This document shows positions 60,187 through 64,000 of a DNA stretch of 64,000 nucleotides, one piece after another (positions within the stretch are counted from its first letter, which is position 1; every line of letters starts with the position of its first letter). Below the pieces are notes generated by a model that made no database searches, was not told the DNA's origin, and saw only the letters and a program-made list of their open reading frames with translations. This DNA is from Streptosporangium lutulentum (GTDB taxonomy: Bacteria; Actinomycetota; Actinomycetes; Streptosporangiales; Streptosporangiaceae): positions 8,370,001-8,434,000 of the forward strand of contig NZ_JAUSQU010000001.1 in NCBI RefSeq assembly GCF_030811455.1, written 5' to 3'. Made by a program: the position numbers and the translations under genes.

Positions 60187-60248
60187 GCCCGGCCGTTCGC
60201 GGAAGCGATGAACCGGATCTCCCGGTGGTCATCCACGGCGGTCCTCAT
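60183..60248 (-). CDS. Possible 21-residue leader peptide coupled to acetyltransferase
   Basis: Minus ATG at 60248 with GGAG seven bases upstream (AGAGGAG) begins a 21-codon frame, MRTAVDDHREIRFIASANGR, ending Ala-stop. The stop is the TGA inside the acetyltransferase start (ATGA). Since the downstream gene lacks its own ribosome site, ribosomes ending here would start it. A regulatory leader peptide or an overlapped small protein are both possible. Confidence 0.45.
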   Translation of the reverse strand: MRTAVDDHREIRFIASANGRA

Positions 60249-60500
60249 GGCCGGTCTCCTCTGTGATGGGGGTCACGTACGCCGCATCCATCGCGAAGCC
60301 GCCCGGATCATTCTCCCCTACGGGAAATCACGGAAACCATCCCCCGTACGGCGTGCCGGCCGCCCCCGGGCGGGCAGAGCTCGCGGCGTGTCCGGGCACC
60401 CGGTCGAGCCGCGTCGATCGGGACGCTCGCCGACGGTGAGGGCCGCTCCTGGGTGTATCGCGTCCTCCCTACCTGCGGATTTACGACATACCGTGCTGGA
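60249..60500. other. Divergent spacer between acetyltransferase and XRE gene
   Basis: 252 bases without a gene. It has CCCCTACGGG at 60315 and the related CCCCCGTACGG at 60341, and ends with TTTACGACATACCGTGCTGG directly before the XRE ATG, which may be leaderless. No long palindrome. Confidence 0.35.
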
Positions 60501-61328
60501 ATGGACAGTGACAACCTCCTGGGTGAATTCCTGCGCGCCCGGCGTGAGGCCACCACCCCCGCACAGGTGGGGCTGCTGCATTCCGGCCTCCGCTCGGCGC
60601 CGGGGCTGCGCCGGGAAGAGGTGGCGATGCTGGCCGGGGTCAGCACCGACTACTACATCCGGCTGGAGCAGGGGTGCGAGCATCATCCGTCCCAGAGGGT
60701 GCTCCGCGCCCTGGTGCGGGTCCTGGGTCTCGGCCCTGACGCCGCGGCGGACCTGAGCGGACTCGCCCGGCCTCGGCCGCGGCGCCCCGGAAGGCCCGGC
60801 AGGGGGGAGCGGGTCAGCCCGGACCTGCTGCGGCTGATGTCCAGCTGGCCGTACACGCCGGCGCTCGTGTTCGGCCGCCACATGGACGTGCTGGCCGCGA
60901 ACCCGCTGGCCACGGTCCTCTACGACGGGCTGGAGCACGCGGACAACCTGGCCCGGCTGGTCTTCCTGGACCCCGCCGCGCACGAGTTCTACCGGGACTG
61001 GGACGAGGTCGCTCGCTGCAGGGTGGCCCATCTGCGTGCCGCCGCGAGAACGGACCCCGGCGATCCGTACCTGATCGAACTGATCGATGACCTCTCGCTC
61101 AACAGCGCGGACTTCCGCCGGCTCTGGGCGTGCCACGACCCCGTCGGCCTGCTCCACGAGGACAGGCATTTCCACCATCGCGAGGTCGGCGACCTGACTC
61201 TCAACTGGGAGCTGTTCAACGTCAACAGTGCTCCCGGCCAGCAACTCCTCATCTTTCAGGCCGAGCCCGCCAGTTCCTCCGAGCAGGCCCTGGCCCTGAT
61301 GGGCAGCCTCGCGATCATGGCGGCATGA
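60501..61328 (+). CDS. XRE-family regulator with MmyB-like ligand-binding domain
   Basis: 275 residues from ATG 60501, without an evident ribosome site. N-terminal helix-turn-helix: LLGEFLRARREATTPAQVGL, SAPGLRREEVAMLAGVSTDY, YIRLEQGCEHHPSQRVLRAL. C-terminal MmyB-like PAS fold: WPYTPALVFGRHMDVLAANP, LARLVFLDPAAHEFYRDWDE, FRRLWACHDPVGLLHEDRHF, FNVNSAPGQQLLIFQAEPAS. Homologues of this kind repress divergent oxidoreductase genes and bind a lipid-like ligand. Here the divergent neighbour is the acetyltransferase, so the target is not obvious. Confidence 0.9.
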   Translation: MDSDNLLGEFLRARREATTPAQVGLLHSGLRSAPGLRREEVAMLAGVSTDYYIRLEQGCEHHPSQRVLRALVRVLGLGPDAAADLSGLARPRPRRPGRPGRGERVSPDLLRLMSSWPYTPALVFGRHMDVLAANPLATVLYDGLEHADNLARLVFLDPAAHEFYRDWDEVARCRVAHLRAAARTDPGDPYLIELIDDLSLNSADFRRLWACHDPVGLLHEDRHFHHREVGDLTLNWELFNVNSAPGQQLLIFQAEPASSSEQALALMGSLAIMAA

Positions 61329-61519
61329 TGCCCCCCGCCCACCGTGATCACTCGATCCCGGATCGTCGTTGGCGGATATCGGCCGGTTTTAGAGCCCGTA
61401 CGCCTTTTGTCGATATCTAGCGTTCAGATGACGGATGTGATCGGAAGCAACTGACCCCTATCAGGCCCTCTGCCGCATGATGAGTCGATCGTGGGCAGCA
61501 CACATCCTGGAAGGAAGAC

Positions 61520-63013
61520 ATGGTGACGCTGATCCCGCGCCTGCGTTCGATCCAAGCGCGCTACACGATGACCGCGACGGCGCTTCTGCTGGTCGTGCTC
61601 GTCGTGGTGAGCGTGAGCTCCGATCTGGCGATTCGGTACCGGATTCAGGATGACGTCTTCAACGCCTCCGAACGGGTGGCCAGCCAGTGGAGCGCGGCGG
61701 TGCGCAACGGCAACATGCCCAGCGTGATCCCCACCTCCGGCGGTGTCGATCTCATCCAGCTGGTGGACTCCCACGGCACCGTGCTGAGCGCGAGCCGGCA
61801 GGCGTTGCCCAGGCCGCCGCTGAGCTCGATCCGGCCGCCTGCCGACGACCGGTTCCAGCGGCTGACCAGCGGGGGCGTGATGATGATGGCCATCCGTCTC
61901 TCTCCCCTGGTGGACGCCCCGGTCATCTACGCGGGTCAGGAGGAGCCGTCCATCCTGAACAAGCACTATCTGGAGTACTTCCTCACCGCGGGTGCGTTGA
62001 CCCTGCTGCTGCTGGGGGCCTGGATGACGTGGTGGGGGGTGGGCCGGACGCTGCGTCCGGTGGCGGCGATCCGCGAGCGGATGTCGGAGATCACGGTGAG
62101 CGACCTGAGCCTGCGGGTGCCCATGCCGCCGGGCGATGACGAGTTCGCGCTGCTGGCCCGCACCGCCAACCAGACCCTGGAGCGGTTGCAGGAGGCGGTG
62201 GAGCAGCAGCGGCAGTTCGCCTCCACCACCTCCCACGAACTGCGCACCCCGATCGCCGGTCTGCGCACGCAACTGGAGGAGGCGCTGCTCTACCCCGACG
62301 AGGTCGATTCGTTCGGGAGCATCCAGGGGGCGCTGTCGGCGACCGGCCGGCTGGAGGCGATCGTCAACGACCTGCTGCTGCTGGCCCGGCTGCGCGTCGC
62401 CGACCCGGTGCGCGAACGGATCGATCTCGGCAAACTCGTGACCGAGGAGGCGTCGGCCCAGGCCAACGGCGTGCCGGTGTACGTCCGGGCGGCCCCCGGC
62501 GTGTGCGTCTACGGCTCGCAGATCAGGTTGATCAGAGTGGTGAACAACCTGCTGAGCAACGCGCGCCGGCACGCCGACACCAGCGTCGAGATCTCCGTCG
62601 ACTCCGCCGACGGCCAGGCCGTCGTGGCGGTGGTCGACGACGGCGCCGGCGTCGCGCCGGCCGATCGGGAGCGGGTCTTCGAACGCTTCACCCGCCTGGG
62701 CGACGGGCGGCGCCGTGATTCCGGGGGCAGCGGGCTCGGCCTGGCCATCTCCCGCGACATCGCGGAAGCCCATCACGGGACCCTGCGGATCGAGGACTCA
62801 CCGCGCGGCGCCCGGTTCGTCCTGCGGCTGCCGCTCCTGAACCAGAACATCGAGCGAACCGGTGCGATGACCGGGCCGGTGGCGAGGGGCCGTTCCGGAC
62901 AGGCGGGGGCATCCAGCCCCATCCTGCCGGGAAGCCGCCGGCTGGCGGGGTCATGGTCGAACGGGGAGGGAACCGGCATCCCCCGGCTTTCGTGGAGTCG
63001 TCACTTTGACTGA
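61520..63013 (+). CDS. Sensor histidine kinase without adjacent regulator
   Basis: 497 residues from ATG 61520, with GGAAGGAAG upstream. Membrane helices at about residues 15-40 (ATALLLVVLVVVSVSSDLAI) and 155-175 (LTAGALTLLLLGAWMTWWGV); sensor between them; HAMP; H-box QRQFASTTSHELRTPIAGLR with His239; N-box NLLSNARRH; G1 VVDDGAGVAP; F-box VFERFTRLG; G2 GGSGLGLAISRD. The last 60 residues (GAMTGPVARGRSGQAGASS onward) extend past the ATPase fold and look disordered. No response regulator is adjacent, and RR2 at 39 kb also lacks a kinase, but a link is unproven. Confidence 0.92.
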   Translation: MVTLIPRLRSIQARYTMTATALLLVVLVVVSVSSDLAIRYRIQDDVFNASERVASQWSAAVRNGNMPSVIPTSGGVDLIQLVDSHGTVLSASRQALPRPPLSSIRPPADDRFQRLTSGGVMMMAIRLSPLVDAPVIYAGQEEPSILNKHYLEYFLTAGALTLLLLGAWMTWWGVGRTLRPVAAIRERMSEITVSDLSLRVPMPPGDDEFALLARTANQTLERLQEAVEQQRQFASTTSHELRTPIAGLRTQLEEALLYPDEVDSFGSIQGALSATGRLEAIVNDLLLLARLRVADPVRERIDLGKLVTEEASAQANGVPVYVRAAPGVCVYGSQIRLIRVVNNLLSNARRHADTSVEISVDSADGQAVVAVVDDGAGVAPADRERVFERFTRLGDGRRRDSGGSGLGLAISRDIAEAHHGTLRIEDSPRGARFVLRLPLLNQNIERTGAMTGPVARGRSGQAGASSPILPGSRRLAGSWSNGEGTGIPRLSWSRHFD

Positions 63014-63097
63014 CTCACACGCCTCCCGGCGGGGACTGCCGGGCTTGCCCTCGAAGCCGATGAACCACGTGATCGAGCACTACAGCGAGATCGGTCG

Positions 63098-63565
63098 ATG
63101 AATCAGGAAACCTTGAGAGAGTCACGTCTGCCCGGTGATCCCGAAGCCGCTTCACGGGCACGTGACGAGGTCCGTGAGTGGCTGGGGTGCGATCATCCGG
63201 CTTACGAGAACGTGCGGCTGGCCGTGTCCGAGCTGGTGACCAACGCCGTCCGGCACTCCCGGATGGAACAGGCCGGGGTCGTCGAAAGCGATCCGCTGAT
63301 CCTCCGGCTGACGGCGCACGACGATCTGCTGCGCGTGGAGGTCACGGACAAGGGCTGGACCATGGGTAATCCGCGCGTCCGCACGGAGCCGGTGCCCCAC
63401 CTCGCGGAGAGCGGCCGGGGGCTGGCGATCGTCAGCGCGCTCTCGGACGGGAACTGGGGGTACCACTCGCACGGGCCGGGACCCGGCCGGACCGTGTGGT
63501 GTGAGATCCCCGCGGCCCCGCTGACCTCCGAAGACCCGTCCGGACTCCTCCCCCGGTTCGGCTGA
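63098..63565 (+). CDS. Anti-sigma-type serine kinase/ATPase (HATPase_c_2)
   Basis: 155 residues from ATG 63098. N-box NVRLAVSELVTNAVRHSRME, G1 LLRVEVTDKGWTMGNPRV, G2 SGRGLAIVSALSDGNWGYHS, then WCEIPA, typical of RsbW/SpoIIAB-like GHKL proteins in actinomycetes. Alone in its spacing, it may act as anti-sigma kinase on a STAS protein. It follows the orphan kinase by 84 bases on the same strand and could be co-transcribed. Confidence 0.9.
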   Translation: MNQETLRESRLPGDPEAASRARDEVREWLGCDHPAYENVRLAVSELVTNAVRHSRMEQAGVVESDPLILRLTAHDDLLRVEVTDKGWTMGNPRVRTEPVPHLAESGRGLAIVSALSDGNWGYHSHGPGPGRTVWCEIPAAPLTSEDPSGLLPRFG

Positions 63566-63575
63566 GGCGGCCCGT

Positions 63576-64000
63576 CTACCTCAGCGGCGGCACCCGGCGC
63601 AGGGTCGTCGCGGTGTTCCGGAAGGCGTCCAGCAGGGGGACGAGCAGTGGGTGACGTTCCGCGCCCCGCCGGACGGCCGCGAAGACGCGGCGCTCCGGCC
63701 CCTCGACCGGGCGGATCACCACACCGGACAGGTCGGTGTCGCGCAGGGCGAGCCGCGGGACCATCGCCACCCCGGCCCCGGCTGCGGCCAGGGCGACCAC
63801 GGCGCTGAAGTCGTCGGAGGAGTGGGCGAACTCGGGGGTGAAACCCGCGTGCTCACAGGCCAGCGCGATCACGTCGTGGCAGGGGTTGCCCGGATAGGGG
63901 CCGATCCAGACCTCACCGGCCAGATCGGCGACCGACAGCGTCTCCGCGTCGTGTTCCGGGGCGGGTGACGCGTCGACGGGCGCCGATCTCGCGTCGCGCC
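63576..64000 (-). CDS. LysR-family transcriptional regulator, C-terminal part (cut by window edge)
   Basis: The frame is open from the right edge to a TAG/TGA-type stop at 63576 and gives 141 residues. It covers the second half of the LysR substrate-binding domain: LSVADLAGEVWIGPYPGNPC, HDVIALACEHAGFTPEFAHS, SDDFSAVVALAAAGAGVAMV, PRLALRDTDLSGVVIRPVEG, RRVFAAVRRGAERHPLLVPL. The DNA-binding N-terminus lies outside the window. Convergent with the anti-sigma-type gene, with only 10 bases between stops. Confidence 0.9.
   Translation of the reverse strand, partial: RDARSAPVDASPAPEHDAETLSVADLAGEVWIGPYPGNPCHDVIALACEHAGFTPEFAHSSDDFSAVVALAAAGAGVAMVPRLALRDTDLSGVVIRPVEGPERRVFAAVRRGAERHPLLVPLLDAFRNTATTLRRVPPLR

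Noticed and set aside
61645-61926. Minus-strand ORFs inside the orphan kinase gene
   Set aside because: Antisense shadows of a gene with intact kinase motifs.

Overview
The window is 64 kb of very GC-rich DNA with G or C at most third codon positions, frequent GTG starts and many 4-base start/stop overlaps. This fits a filamentous actinomycete. The gene content (XPB-type helicase, DUF3027, DUF2530 beside an NCS2 permease, paired dynamin-like GTPases, ECF sigma with YCII partner) suggests Streptosporangiaceae or a close relative; that placement is inference from gene content only. I saw no rRNA, tRNA, transposase, integrase or CRISPR array, so this looks like chromosome arm or core-flank rather than a mobile island.

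Layout. 1-8.9 kb: DNA repair helicase XPB (cut by the window edge), a Q/G/Y-rich membrane protein, an acyl-CoA-ligase-type enzyme, a helicase-associated protein, a HAAS-like membrane protein, a TetR regulator, a HAD hydrolase and a cold-shock protein. 8.9-16.8 kb: MFS transporter, DUF3027, a 1021-residue sacsin/Hsp90-type ATPase protein, DUF2530 and an NCS2 purine permease, separated by strong hairpin terminators. 16.8-30.4 kb: ECF sigma + YCII pair, DUF4259, MarR/azoreductase divergon, 2'-5' RNA phosphodiesterase, MFS + MarR, two NAD-dependent epimerase-type proteins, aldo/keto reductase under a MerR-type palindrome, membrane-anchored beta-propeller-like protein, STAS protein and L-2-hydroxyglutarate oxidase.

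30.4-39.8 kb is a regulated efflux locus: a response regulator/histidine kinase pair, a divergent pair of HlyD-type adaptors (one with about 385 residues of Q-, P/T- and G-rich sequence inserted), a MacB-like ATPase and permease, a small DUF5666-like membrane protein and a second response regulator without its own kinase. A shared motif (AAACCTTCAG) lies before the adaptor operon and before the second regulator, so a common OmpR-type control is likely. 39.8-44.1 kb: a probable structured RNA ending in a T-run terminator, then two dynamin-like GTPases.

45.3-50.8 kb, minus strand, is the most unusual part: one probable six-gene operon with a PLP-dependent decarboxylase, a PaaK-like adenylating enzyme and four small paralogues that resemble the PixA/AidA inclusion-body family. 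It has a long inverted repeat at its head and a perfect 14-bp hairpin at its tail. 51-64 kb: class A beta-lactamase under a perfect 31-bp operator, ROK regulator with a glutamate-type ABC importer that lacks an ATPase gene, a truncated ORF, CutC, a SigE-like ECF sigma and membrane partner, a PAT-like acetyltransferase preceded by a coupled 21-codon ORF, an XRE/MmyB regulator, an orphan sensor kinase, an anti-sigma-type ATPase and a LysR regulator cut by the right edge.
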